This document shows positions 35,550 through 46,608 of a DNA stretch of 64,000 bases, one piece after another. How positions within the stretch are numbered: position 1 is the stretch's first letter; every line of letters begins with the position of its first letter. Source of the DNA: Puccinia triticina (Eukaryota; Basidiomycota; Pucciniomycetes; Pucciniales; Pucciniaceae). The position numbers and the translations under genes were made by a program. The DNA lies in NCBI RefSeq assembly GCF_026914185.1, contig NC_070568.1:2624001-2688000 (forward strand). The letters are read 5' to 3'. Under the pieces are notes generated by a model, which did not search any database, was not told where the DNA came from, and saw nothing but the letters and a program-made list of their open reading frames with translations.

Positions 35550-36997
35550 TGTCAGCCTGCGTGATGCCAAGGACAATAATCCTTCTAGCAACACGAGCTG
35601 CAAAGTGAAATACTAGAGTTTTAAGGACTCTGGGGATGATATCCAAGGCTTTGGAGAGGTTGTGTGGCGTAAAAAATAGAGAAATAGTAGTTTAATTATA
35701 TTAATAAAATTAATATAATTAAAATAAGAGGGGCCTGCAAGCAGGGGTGGTTTAGATCCCTCTAAGGTATTGTGCAAAAGCAGAAGATTTAGGTACCTGT
35801 TAGTACTGGGGCCTGCAAGCAGGGGTGGTTTAGATCCCAGCAAGAATGAAGCGGAGAATCTCAAGAGAAAGGGGTTAAACTTACTAGAATTAAGCCCTTA
35901 AAGTCTTGAGGTTCTTCAGGGGAGAATCTGAGCAGATTCAGACGAAGGAATTGAGCTAAAGTCAGCAACTAAGGATCTTACCAGGCAGAGAACAGGTGTT
36001 GAGCACGTGTTGGAAGCGGGTAATGATCAGAGTAGGTGTAATAGCATGAGGGAGGGTCTTTGGAGCGCACAGAGGGCCCTTTAAATAGTCATGAAAGCCC
36101 TCAGGGAGCGCTCAGGGAGCCATATAGCTGCTGGCCAACTTGTGGGCGTAATTCTGGCTCAATTTAGCGGTTGGCCAACTTGTGGGCGTGATTTTAGACC
36201 AATTTGGCAACGCTACAGGAGGACTATTCCTTTTTGGGGCGTGCAAATGGCTGCAAAAGTAATATTTGGCCGTATCAGGACTAGTCTAAAACACTTCTAA
36301 CTAGTAGGGGTTGTTACGTGTGTCCTATCTTCTAGATTGGGCCACTTATGATGCTCCTGTATCATAATTAGTCTGAAACACATGGTAATTGTTTCAGGCT
36401 AATTTACAGGTTACATAATAGTAATTACTGTTTGGGACATGCAGACTGTCACGTGTGGCCAATTGTTCTGCTTTGGTCTACATAATGACATCACATGTAC
36501 CAATTGGTTGGTACTTCTTATCTTTGTGCGTCAAGAATGTTTTATTTACATCATTACATATGTAATGGAACATTCTAGGCGCTCATGGGACTCAGAAGGT
36601 GTCATATCTTCATAGTATGGCGTGATCACGGCCTTTTTGGGTGTCTGTGGCGCTTACAAGCATATGTACATGAGCATATAAGCATGAGCGCTACCTTATC
36701 CGTGGTAACTGGGTATATTTTCATGTGTAATTTACACAGGGAAGGAGTAAGAGTTTAGGGTACGTTGCAGTGAGGTACCCTAGTTTATTTTAGGCGTAGA
36801 TTAGGAATCTGAAGTAATATTCTACAATTTACATATGTAAGAGTGCGTAATAATGTCTCTTTCATAGGTAATATTTATACTTTTTATAGTGTTACATATG
36901 TAGGAGATTAGTAATAATGTCTCTAACATATGTAACAATTTTATTATTTTTCTGTGATATTATGTCACGGTGGCTCTGACATAGTAGCCAGCTGACA
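35550..36997. mobile_element. Solo LTR, TGTCAG family, copy 2
   Basis: 1448 bp, TGTCAGCCTGCGTGATGCC to AGCCAGCTGACA, with exact 5-bp duplications CTTAC at 35545-35549 and 36998-37002. Carries the hairpin pair GCCTGCAAGCAGGGG twice (35731-35750, 35808-35828) and AAGGACAATAATCCTT near the end. It inserted at the end of the LINE ORF1 remnant. Confidence 0.92.
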
Positions 36998-37002
36998 CTT
37001 AC

Positions 37003-37200
37003 TAGTCCCCTCTTTCTCCATGTTCCTGTCTCAAAACTATTTTACTCTAAAGATGAAAACGTTATAGGCACTTGTCAAATGTAGAGTTGTCATTTTTTTA
37101 GCCTTGTAGTCCTCTTTTTGATATACTTCAACTTGTAGGTATACACTACAGTGCACAATGCTAAAAGCCAAACTGCACTTAAAAAAAAAAAAAAAAACAT
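37003..37200. other. Short tail with an A-run, perhaps the LINE 3' end
   Basis: The sequence after the solo LTR continues for about 170 bases and ends in a run of 18 A at about 37180-37197. A poly(A) tail in the same direction as ORF1 would fit a LINE end with ORF2 lost, but no target duplication was found. Confidence 0.4.
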
Positions 37201-37633
37201 ATGTACCTGGGTCCCGTCCGACAAGGTCGGACGGGACAGGCCAGCCAATCCAGCCCACTTGGCGGGCTGTATTGGCTGGTGCTCGCCCTAGTCCTCGTCG
37301 GGAGGGACATGCCCTCCATCCAGCTCGTCGTCTCCCTTCGCGGCGAGCTGGATGGGTGTATACAGGCCATGTCCGCTGGGACTTGGCCTGTATACACATA
37401 GCCTATGTACATCCCTTGCTTGCCTTTTGGCGTGCGGCTTACACACGCCAATTATTTTGGCGCGTGCAAGCCGCACGCAAATTATTTTGGCGTGTGGGAG
37501 GCACACGCCAAAGGCAAGCAAGGGCTCGCTTGCCGTTTGGCGTGCGGCCAAACACACCAATAAACCCTGGCGTGCGGCTCCCACACGCCAAAAAAACGGG
37601 GCGTGTTGGCGGGCGTGTGTTTGTCAACACCCG
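37201..37633. repeat. Cluster of different hairpins
   Basis: Back-to-back inverted repeats with unrelated arms: GTCCCGTCCGAC facing GTCGGACGGGAC; CCAGCCAATCCAGCCC facing GGGCTGTATTGGCTGG; CATCCAGCTCG facing CGAGCTGGATG; TGTATACAGGCCA facing TGGCCTGTATACA; then repeated TTGGCGTG and CACGCCAA arms to 37610. It leads straight into satellite array 2. Long frames here are not genes. Confidence 0.8.
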
Positions 37634-38460
37634 GCATTGCCAGGCATTTGCCAGGCATTGCCAGGAATTTGCCATGCATTAGCCAGGCATTGCCAGGCAT
37701 TGCCAGGCATTGCCAGGCATTTGCCATGCATTAGCCAGGCATTGCCAGGCATTGCCAGGAATTTGCCAGGCATTGCCAGGCATTTGCCAGGCATTGCCAG
37801 GCATTGCCAGGCATTTGCCAGGCATTGCCAGGCATTGCCAGGCATTTGCCAGGCATTGCCAGGCATTGCCAGGCATTTGCCAGGCATTGCCAGGCATTGC
37901 CAGGCATTTGCCAGGCATTGCCAGGCATTGCCAGGCATTTGCCAGGCATTGCCAGGCATTGCCAGGCATTTGCCAGGCATTGCCAGGCATTGCCAGGCAT
38001 TTGCCAGGCATTTCCAGGCATTGCCAGGCATTTGCCAGGCATTGCCAGGCATTGCCAGGCATTGCCAGGCATTTGCCAGGCATTGCCAGGCATTGCCAGG
38101 CATTGGCAGGCATTTGCCAGGCATTGCCAGGCATTGCCAGCCAGGCATTGCCAGGCATTGCCAGCCAGGCATTGCCAGGCATTGCCAGCCAGGCATTGCC
38201 AGGCATTGCCAGGCATTGCCAGCCAGGCATTGCCAGGCATTGCCAGCCAGGCATTGCCAGGCATTGCCAGGCATTTGCCAGGCATTTGCCAGGCATTTGC
38301 CAGGCATTTGCCAGGCATTGCCAGCCAGGCATTGCCAGGCATTGCCAGGCATTTGTCAGGCATCACAGGCATTTGCCAGGCATTGCCAGGCATTGCCAGG
38401 CATTTGTCAGGCATTTACAGGCATTTGCCAGGCATTGCCTGGCAATGCCTGGCAATGCCT
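37634..38460. repeat. TGCCAGGCA satellite array 2
   Basis: The same 10/11-bp palindromic units as array 1, in the same direction, mostly in the 31-bp order 11-10-10. A variant block at about 38135-38330 has units joined as GCCAGCCAGGCATT. The last units switch to TGCCTGGCAA, giving an inverted edge at about 38437-38458. Confidence 0.9.
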
Positions 38461-39295
38461 AAGAATAATTCTAAAAGATTGCGCCACACTAAATATTCTT
38501 AGTGTAAAACTCCCAGAGCTTATTCAAGGAAGGCAGCCCTTCAGGCACCAGTTTATCTTGTCAATATCCGTGACAACTTACATTTCCCTTCCAAGCTCCT
38601 AAATCCCCGTAGAGTGAAGTTCCACAGCGTTTATCAACGCCCAAGCGCAAGCACCAGCGGCCTAGTGCTTTAAATTTGTGCAGCAAAGCCATGTAGCATT
38701 GAATCCGGCGCGGGGAGTCAAGTTTTCCAATGGGGGGTTCTGGGTTTGCAGTGCCGCGAAGCAGTCTCATTGGAGCTACAGGAGTTCATGGAATGCAATA
38801 AAATGTTGTGCAACTGCAAACAGTTGTCATGCAGAAACTCTGTGGAATCTTGGGGTAGAGATGGCATTTGGGACCCGGATACCCGCCGTGGGTCCGGGTA
38901 CCAGGTTGTTTTTCTGCCTCAAATCAGACACTGGTTACTGCACCGGTAGCCACCTGAGTAACGGCGGTATTTGGGTGGTGTACCCGCTCCCATTGGGAGA
39001 GCCAGATCTGCTGGTGGCGGAGGAGATGTTCCAGGAGGGCAAGGAGCTCAACCAGGGTGCTGCAAACCTTGATATTTCAGGTACTGACAATTGAGAGACA
39101 CAAACACTCTCTCACTGGTGAGTACTGCCAATTGAGAGAGCAAATACACCCACCCAGGGCCTCTCCTTTGGGCCAGAACCAGGTAGAGTCCATTTTCTCT
39201 CTCTACTGCCGGCCTGGCCGCCCAAGTTTGGGGTGGGCACCCACCAGGTCATTTTTTCATCAAAAACTGACAACCGGTAACACACCCAGTTTAGA
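38461..39295. other. Gene-free stretch
   Basis: A minus frame at 38561-38770 (MALLHKFKALGRWCLRLG) and a plus frame at 38678-39094 have no recognised domain. Near 38850-38920 a GGACCCGGATACCC motif faces GGGTCCGGGTACC. Otherwise nothing seen. Confidence 0.35.
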
Positions 39296-39662
39296 TGTTA
39301 TTCCTGTGTTTGCAGGTGGAAAAATTCACAATTTTATTTGTACTCACTATAAGTCTCAATATTCCACCAAACGGGTGTCAGAAATTATGGAATCTACAGC
39401 CAAAATAAACATTAGTCGCCCGCTGTTACCATCCTCATATCTCTACTGGATCAGAAGATACACAAATTACACCTTTCACATGCCAGTCTGTGACAGTTCA
39501 CAAAGGATTTCACACACAGCTTCACACACAACTCAGCTCTAGGATACTTTGCATAGGATATTGAATATGGCATATGAATTTCTTTGTTTCTTTTATTGAA
39601 TTCCTTTTATTATACTCAACCACAAGTTGGCCACTGTTTTCATATTGCATATATATGATACT
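39296..39662. mobile_element. TGTAGTCG-family LTR fragment, copy C
   Basis: Homologous to the left ~370 bp of copies A and B (TTATTCCTGTGTTTGCAGG onward). It is cut at 39663 where TGTCAGCCTGTAGG begins, so a later insertion truncated it or the junction is a rearrangement. Confidence 0.75.
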
Positions 39663-40429
39663 TGTCAGCCTGTAGGTAACTAACCGTGTAAAATGAGGTT
39701 GTTACTAGCAGTTTGATGGTGTAAAGTACCAAGGATGGGCCAAGGTGACGTGAAAATATCTGTAAAAGATAACACTCAATCAGTACACTTGGTACTGAGA
39801 GTCTTGCTCAATGAAGGCGCATCCAGATCAACACAAGGTGCTAATAGGCATCCAAGGAATAACTCACTTGGGTTTGTGGGTTTTACCTACAAAAGGTAAA
39901 GGGTAATCAAGAATCTATGGAGTTTCCTGAATTAAATGATGGTTGAGAATGAAGCCACTGTTTAACTGTTAGTATGTTAAAACTTGCTATAAAATATTCT
40001 AAGCAATAAACAGTCCATGAGGGGCTGTTTATATATTGAAGAGTGTCCAGGGAGGAAAGAATGGAAGCTCCCAATGACCAGTGGGGAACTGGGAGCGCTT
40101 CACAGGACAGATCCTCTGAAGGATCAGTAATACAAATGATCTGTGCAGTGTAATGATCAGTAAGTGAGCTACTGGTCTCCCACTAGATCAGTAGTATCTG
40201 TATTGTTGTATAATAACAGATCTTTGTTGATTACTTTCATTCCATTCAGTCTCCACTGAATAGAAAAACTTCATACACATTACCTCACTGCTTTGGCCAG
40301 CCTGTGGTATGTGTATGAATCAGAATTTTCACATGTAAAGGGAAATAAGGGCGTTACAAGGTTCTAATGAGTGATACCTTGTCTGGTACACATTACACAT
40401 GTACTGTACGACCTAACTGGGGCGGGGTG
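39663..40429. other. Possible LTR starting TGTCAGCCTG, right end not found
   Basis: Begins TGTCAGCCTGTAGGTAAC, which matches only the first bases of the TGTCAG family. The rest is AT-rich and non-coding. No TGACA end or duplication was found before 40430, so this is only a candidate. Confidence 0.35.
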
Positions 40430-40652
40430 AAAAAAGGTTTCCTGATCGGCGGGGTTGATAGGTAAGCTGAGATCGGCTAAATCCGGTGGAGTCGTGGTTC
40501 CGGGTTGGCTGCTGCAGGCCAGTACCAGCTGCTCCTTGACCAACTAGGTTTCAGCGCTTGACCGCTGCGAACTCATTTGCGGGGTGCCGCGCCTCCCCCG
40601 GGGGAGGCGCTGCTGATCAACCTCCGCCTGCGCTCTTTGGTGCGCCTTTGCG
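40430..40652. repeat. Inverted repeat, left copy (partner 55455-55664)
   Basis: From CCTGATCGGCGGGGTTGATA to GCCTGCGCTCTT this is a close inverted copy of 55455-55664. It contains the hairpin GCGCCTCCCCC facing GGGGGAGGCGC. The pair brackets the old YR retroelement and everything inserted in it. Confidence 0.85.
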
Positions 40653-41228
40653 CAGGGTGCCACCTCTCCCGTTAGCGCTCCTGGACTTGACCCACCTACT
40701 GCTGCGCTGCCAGTAAGCGCACATCCAGTCTGCTGACACTCCCTAGGTGTCTACGTGGGCCAGGGATAAACCCATGGCCTCTGTTGGTACTGTTTATTTT
40801 GCTCAGCGTGTGCTGAATTCATGTGGGATTCCACTGTGATTCAGGTGACCCGGAAGTTTCTATCCTTCCTCCCCAAGCCACCTGGGTATGGGATAAGGGA
40901 AGAGCCTATTTTCTCCCTCCCCCTCCCCCTTTTTCCCTTCTCAGCCCTATAGGGCCTCTTGGGATTTGGGAGGGGTTGTAGGGAGTGGTAGAGTGTCCTC
41001 ACGCCTCCCTCAATGGGTAGTGTGATACAGCTCCCCCTTAGGAGCTCTTTAGCGGAAAGGTCTGAGCCCGTCCCACAACTCCAGGGGCCTGGAGCCAGCT
41101 CAGACCTAACCAACCCCTATCCCCTCTAACTGCCTTGTCTGAGGCTAGCCCTAACTCCAGGCTCTTATCTAACTGACATCTAGTTCTGCTTGTTATGGTA
41201 TTACTGTGAAATGCACTCAATTCCTAAC
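40646..41228 (-). other. 3' non-coding end of the old YR retroelement
   Basis: TTGCGCAGGGTGCCACCTCT and the following ~75 bases closely match 56621-56695, the 3' end of the near-intact YR element. In the intact element a recombinase gene lies between RNase H and this region; here RNase H (ends 41229) abuts it directly, so the recombinase is missing at this spot. GGACTTGACCCACC at 40683 matches the direct repeats of the intact copy. Confidence 0.6.
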
Positions 41229-41501
41229 CTAATCCGTCTCGGTGACCTGTGTGATTAGCTCTTCCAGGTCCCTTGGGACTTCAATCCGCAATTGGTCCCT
41301 GTTTTGGTGGCCTTGCCGCACTCCCCTAGATAACGTGTCCGCCCAATTTTTGGCGGAGACCACCCGCTTTGCTACCAGGTTGATCTGATGTTCAATCAAG
41401 ATCTTCTGGATCTTCTTCCACTCGTTGTTGACGAGGTGGTCCTTTGATTTCCGTTTGAGGATTGCGCCCTCTGTTGTGGTGTTGTCTGTCCACACAATGA
41501 A
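41229..41501 (-). pseudogene. Old YR retroelement: RNase H end of the RT gene
   Basis: Minus reading KTFIVWTDNTTTEGAIL, then NEWKKIQKIL and AKNWADTLSRG matches the RNase H end of the intact gene at 58383-60104 residue for residue in most places. It is separated from the rest of the gene by a 720-bp solo LTR. Confidence 0.85.
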
Positions 41502-41506
41502 GGTTT

Positions 41507-42226
41507 TGTTAATCAACAAACTAAAGCATGTATTTCTGGTAAGCAATTCTGACAAGGGAATACATGTGATGAAATAAAAATATAAAAATAGAAAATGTAC
41601 CTAAAGGCAAAGGGGACAATTTAAAGAGACACAATAAGAACAAGGACACAGGACACAGGAGGACAAACAACTGGGAAAAAAAAGAAAGAGTCAATGATGT
41701 TGACCGGGATGAGTCCAATGAGCCGTTAAGAACCTACAAGTCGTATGAGTGCAAATGGAGATTGGCAAAGAAGATCGGCGGATTTGTTGGAAAGAAGGGA
41801 AAACCAAGGACTGAGAGTAATCAATGATCCGGATGCAAGTCTGAGGGTCTTGACGAAGGAATTGAGCAAAGAGGACTTGAGCGCACAGGAGATAGTATGA
41901 TATGATAACGTAGAAAGTAGGTTGATGATGATGGTGTTGACCGATGATGATGTCGAGAGTGGAGGAACAGCTTAGATAAGAAAAGATAAGCTTTTATAAT
42001 GATAGGCAGAATGTGATACTGCAGGTTCCCCGAGGGAAGGAAACAAAGACAATGGAAGGAAGAGTTTATATATGGATGGAGAGGTTCCAGCGAAGAATCT
42101 TGCTGGGAGAGATTTGAGGGATCTGAGCGTTGAAAATGATGTCATTGAGGTGCGAGCGTCTTGATGAGGTCATCAGGAGAAGTGAGACCGCTAGAGTCCT
42201 AGAGGGATGTCACACGAATGTCAACA
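41507..42226. mobile_element. Solo LTR inside the old RT gene
   Basis: 720 bp, TGTTAATCAACAAAC to GAATGTCAACA, with exact duplications GGTTT at 41502-41506 and 42227-42231. Removing it joins the minus-strand reading as GGKTFIVWTDN, equivalent to PGKTLIVWTDN in the intact copy. No coding capacity. This family is not seen elsewhere in the window. Confidence 0.9.
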
Positions 42227-42231
42227 GGTTT

Positions 42232-42746
42232 TCCCTCCTCTTGCGCCAAGTTTCAGGAGCATCAGGAGGCCTAATCTAACCGCGACTGTCTCTAGTCGGG
42301 CAATTTTTTCCTCTTCTTTGTCCCCTTCAATCCCCTGGTCAAGAGCGTCCATTGATCTCAACCGGAATTGTGCCCAGCGTTTCCCTACTATTACCCCAAT
42401 TCCGTAGCTAGTCAAGGTGTTGTCTATCCATCCTATTTTGGTGGGTTCTTGGCGCAGGATCAGTATGGTGGAAGCGAATTTCTTGAGAGTTGTCAGCCAC
42501 TCATGGAGGTCCTCCTTGGAGCCTTTCAAAATTGGCCGCCTCTTATGGACCCACTCCATTAGCCATTGATAGATTCCACACAGGAAGCACCTGAGTTGTG
42601 GTAGAATGTACGACACGTGGTTGAGGCGTCCTGCAATGACTTCTACCTTGTTGTATGAGAAACTTGCACCAATCTCCAGGAAGTGTTGGACTTGCCTGAT
42701 GTTTTTTGCTAGTTTTTCTTCAGGGAGTCGGACAGTTTTGTTGGAG
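42232..42746 (-). pseudogene. Old YR retroelement: central RT to RNase H segment
   Basis: Minus reading begins GSNKTVRLPEEK and continues AGRLNHVSYILPQLRCFL, IGWIDNTLTSYGIGVI and ETVAVRLGLL, matching residues ~316-485 of the intact RT. It begins exactly at the CACTA-like insertion; the N-terminal part of the same gene resumes at 53463. The Asp of the first RNase H motif is present (WIDN). Confidence 0.9.
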
Positions 42747-42749
42747 CCA

Positions 42750-43725
42750 CACTGCATGAATTATCCCCTCGGACATGCTTGTCCGGCAAGAGCTCGGACG
42801 GGCATGTCGGACATGGCCGTCCGAAGGGTGGTCGAGCCCACCCGTCGGATCAACCCATTCGAGCAGAAGTCGGACATTTCTGCTCAACGGGTCCTCGAGC
42901 AGCTTGGCCCGACCACCCATCGGGCTTGTTTGACCGCTCTGCAGTCGGACAGCGCAGCCCGAGCTTCCCTCGGACTGGCTGGTCGGACCACATCGTCCGA
43001 GGAGATTTTGGACATGTCTGTCCGACCAGCTCCCACTGGTCGGACCTGTATGTCCGACAAGTTACCCAGTCGGACAGACCTGTCCGACAGGTTCACCGGT
43101 CGGACTAGCTTGTCCGACGGGTGTGAGTCCGACAAGTTTGACTCGTCGGACATCTCAACTCGACAGGTTCAACTCGTCGGACCAGAGATGTCCGACGAGT
43201 TAATCAACCCCGCGTTGCCCAAGCCGCCAAGCTGGCAGCTGGTGGAAGCCCTCTCGGCGAGCTTGTTACGGGTATCCAGCTCGCCGAAAGGGCTTCCTCC
43301 CGGATAGCTGCCAGCTCGCCGAGAGGGCTTCCTCCCGGATAGCTGCCAGCTCGCCAAGAGGGCTTCCTCACAGATAGCTGCCAGCTCCGAGAGGGCTTCC
43401 TCCCGGATAGCTGCCAGCTCGCCGAGAGGGCTTCCTCCCGGATAGCTGCCAGCTCGCCGAGAGGGCTTCCTCCCGGATAGCTGCCAGCTCGCCGAGAGGG
43501 CTTCCTCCCGGATAGCTGCCAGCTCGCCGAGAGGGCTTCCTCCCGGATAGCTGCCAGCTCGCCGAGAGGGCTTCCTCCCGGATAGCTGCCAGCTCGCCGA
43601 GAGGGCTTCCTCCCAGATAGCTGCCAGTTTGCCAAGAGGAAACTCTCCCGGCTAGCTGGAGTGAGCTGGTTACAGCGAGATGATTTCCTCGCGGCGAGCC
43701 GGATACCTGTATCCAGCTCGCCGGG
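42750..43725. repeat. Left terminal inverted repeat of the CACTA-like element
   Basis: Two parts. The outer ~470 bp is packed with TCGGACA/TGTCCGA motifs in both directions. The inner part has about nine 35-bp units (GAGAGGGCTTCCTCCCGG, then ATAGCTGCCAGCTCGCC). The right copy has only about three such units, which explains the length difference. Each unit has inverted portions (GAGCTGG/CCAGCTC). Confidence 0.85.
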
Positions 43726-44284
43726 ATAATTTCCTCGCGTTGAGCTGGTTACGGGTATCCAGCTCGCCAAGAGGTTTTCCCCCCGGCTAGCTGATTCCTT
43801 TGTCCCCTGCATTGATTGGGTGATTTTATCCCGACCATCTTAGTTTGATGCTCTTCTGTCTGGTCTTTGCCGGATTGGCAGCCAGTTGCGTCTTCCTTGG
43901 AAGGAATCCTTTGCTCTGAACTATTTCCATGTACACCCTCTTTGCCGCTTCTTTTTTCCTTGCCTTGGCTTTCGCTATTCGTGTGGGGATATCAAACTCT
44001 TCAAATCCTAGAAAATCTAGCTACATTCCTGAATCTCTTTTTCTCATTTTTGGACAGTTTTCTATTGTAAGTTATTTTCCTTTCTGCACTGCCCTCTTTT
44101 GTTAATGTGGTTGATCTAATCCCCTCTAAACCATGATTAGTTGGATGTTTGGGCGATGCTGATGCAAGACAAGCTAATAGACTTTTACGACAATGTGAGT
44201 CATGCCTAACAACTCTGACCCTTGTTCCTATCGTATGCAGGACCCCTTCCCCAAGACAAGATGAGGCAAGCCGTTCTAATACAT
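43726..44284. other. Inner left flank of the CACTA-like element
   Basis: Short transition from the terminal repeat to the GTTTACA array. One plus frame of 67 codons (43867-44070) is hydrophobic at its end but unsupported. Nothing else seen. Confidence 0.35.
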
Positions 44285-44945
44285 TTATATTTTGTAATCA
44301 GTGGTTTACACTTTGTAAACTGTGGTTTACACCTTGTAAACTGTGGTTTACACCTTGTAAACTGTGGTTTACACCTTGTAAACTGTGGTTTACACCTTGT
44401 AAACTGTGGTTTACACCTTGTAAACTGTGGTTTACACCTTGTAAACTGTGGTTTACACCTTGTAAACTGTGGTTTACACCTTGTAAACTGTGGTTTACAC
44501 CTTGTAAACTGTGGTTTACACCTTGTAAACTGTGGTTTACACATTGTAAACTGTGGTTTACACCTTGTAAACTGTGGTTTACACCTTTTAAACTATGATT
44601 GACACCTTGCAAACTGTGGTTTACATCTTTTAAACCTGTGGTTTACATCTTGTAAACCTGTGGTTTACATCTTATAAACCTGTGGTTTACATCTTATAAA
44701 CCTGTGGTTTACATCTTGTAAACCTGTGGTTTACATCTTTATAAACCTGTGGTTTACATCTTGTAAACCTGTGGTTTACATCTTTATAAACCTGTGGTTT
44801 ACATCATGTAAACCTGTGGTTTACATCTTGTAAACCTGTGGTTTACATCTTATAAAGCTGTGGTTTAAATCTTGTAAACCTGTGGTTTACATCTTATAAA
44901 CCTGTGGTTTATATCTTGTAAACTTGTGGTTTATCTAAGTTTCAA
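44285..44945. repeat. GTTTACA hairpin array, left
   Basis: About 14 copies of a 21-bp unit (TGTGGTTTACACCTTGTAAAC) followed by a similar number of 22-bp units with CCTGTGG and TACATC. Each unit holds the inverted pair GTTTACA and TGTAAAC. The same family fills 49995-51140 on the other side of the element. Confidence 0.9.
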
Positions 44946-45239
44946 TAAAACAGTGATTTACGGAAATTTTTATCATGGGTTCACCCGGTTCTTTTCCCTT
45001 TCTAACAGTTTGGTGTAATAAAGGTTTTCAAGCCACCTGTTATTTTGGAATTATCCGTAAGACTGGAGCGAGTCCCGCTAACCAGTCAGAAGCCCCCATT
45101 GTAACAGGCGGCTCTGGCAGCATAATAAAGCCAAGATCCGGAGCCACAAGGGAAACATGTGACCTGCATGGCAAACAGCCTTATATATTCTTTTGTAATT
45201 TGTTTTTTTGATCCTCAGCGTACCCTCCGAACAACTTTA

Positions 45240-45545
45240 CACACTCATACTCAACTCCCTACAGAACTGGAACATTCCCAAGTCACGCGGCCCCCTTGTT
45301 GGGCACGGATTACAATGATTTGAGACGTTTTGCCCTTGACCCGGGCACATCCCTTGCACGCCATTCCCTGTTTGTTCATAATTACCAAACCGGAAACTTC
45401 CCGACACGCGCCCCCTCCTTGGGCACAGATGACAATTACTGAGACGTTTTCCCCTTGAACCCGGCACACCCCTTCCACGCCACTCCCTCTTTGGTTACAA
45501 CTCACAATCATCAAGATGTTTTGCCCTCAACCCAGGCACAGCCTC
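45240..45545. repeat. Tandem repeat, unit about 125 bp, 2.5 copies
   Basis: Copies share TTGGGCACAGAT, GAGACGTTTTGCCCTTGA, CCCGGCACA and CACGCCATTCCCTCTTTGG blocks in the same order, with substitutions and small indels. Non-coding. Confidence 0.75.
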
Positions 45546-46608
45546 CTTCCAACTCAATGGATTATTCAGCGCGAAATGTTTTGGTGTTTCATTGTCTTTT
45601 CCTTGGGATTGTCAGTACTTACCTTGTGATGTTTCTTTTTCCGGCTTGAATTCATACAAACCCGCATTCGAAATCAAATTTCCCTACAAGGGCGACCCTT
45701 ACTCGTCTAAGGTCTTCCTTGTGGAACACTTTCCTATCCCTTGCGCCTCGTTGTGGTGGCCGTTTGGTGCGGGGCGCCAAAGTGTCTGGTAAGGTTCGGG
45801 CGCGCGGCTGCGGCGGGGCATGAGGGCTCCGCAGGCGGTTTGGGCGGCGCAGGATCTTCAAGCGGCGGAGGCGGAGCGCATAGGCTGGGCGCGGAGCGTG
45901 CGGTCAGAGGCGGCGGAGCTGCGGCGTGCGGAGCGGAGCGGAATTGCTGAGTCCAGGCATTCCAGCGCGGACTATCTAGAACGACGCAGCGATTGGGGGA
46001 AGCCGTGGCAGCTGAAGCGAGTTACGTCAGCGGACATAGCTGGGGTGGAGGCGGCGTGTGGGATCCCAACACCGGAGGCTAGACAGGGGCAGGATGATGG
46101 ATGATCGGAGGTTGGGCGGCTGTCTACGGCGATCAGTGGAGGCGCAAATGACAACGTGGGAGCGGAGGCATGCGGCGTGCGTGAGATGGGAGGAGGATTT
46201 CTATTTGTTATTTCCTTTTCTATTGGTTTATGACATGTGGCGGAGTTTTCTCATGGTTTATTTTTCTATGGTGGAGCGATGGAGAGTTGTTGATATGGGA
46301 GGGGGAGGGGGAATCTTTCCCTCACGGACCTTGGAGGGGATTTTTATTATTATGGGATGGCGGATTCTTACTTTACTTTACTGGGCGGATTTTTGATTGC
46401 GGAGGAGTTTTTTTATTACGGTTATCTTATTCTTTACAGAACGTTGAGCGGAGTTGTTCAGGAGCGTTACTTTACCGTTTTAGATGGACCTTTATTATTA
46501 TGATTACTTTATGGTTACTTTAAGCCTGCGGAGCTATCTTGATGCTTTTATTACGCGGAGTTCGGAGTTTCCCTTGACTACTTGGGATTATCTTGCGTAG
46601 AAGAAGGC
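45546..46608. other. GC-rich island and T-rich flank, no assignable gene
   Basis: Bases 45770-46150 are markedly GC-rich (GCGGCGGAG-type motifs), unlike neighbours, then the sequence turns T-rich and GGAGGG-rich to 46600. Plus frames of 94-112 codons exist but carry no domain. The island may be captured sequence. Confidence 0.35.

Noticed and set aside
37144..38503. CACTACAG at 37144 and TAGTG near 38503 as ends of a third CACTA-like element
   Set aside because: The flanking 3-bp sequences do not match and the ends share only the first five bases.
42606..43307. 233-codon plus frame over the left terminal repeat
   Set aside because: It runs through TCGGACA repeats and 35-bp units; the inverse copy at 52887-53468 gives the same peptide pattern. 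The composition explains the open frame.
44149..44612. Frames of 104-149 codons with LWFTPCK or LHLVNCG repeats
   Set aside because: Products of the 21-bp GTTTACA array (21 is a multiple of three), open in several frames on both strands.
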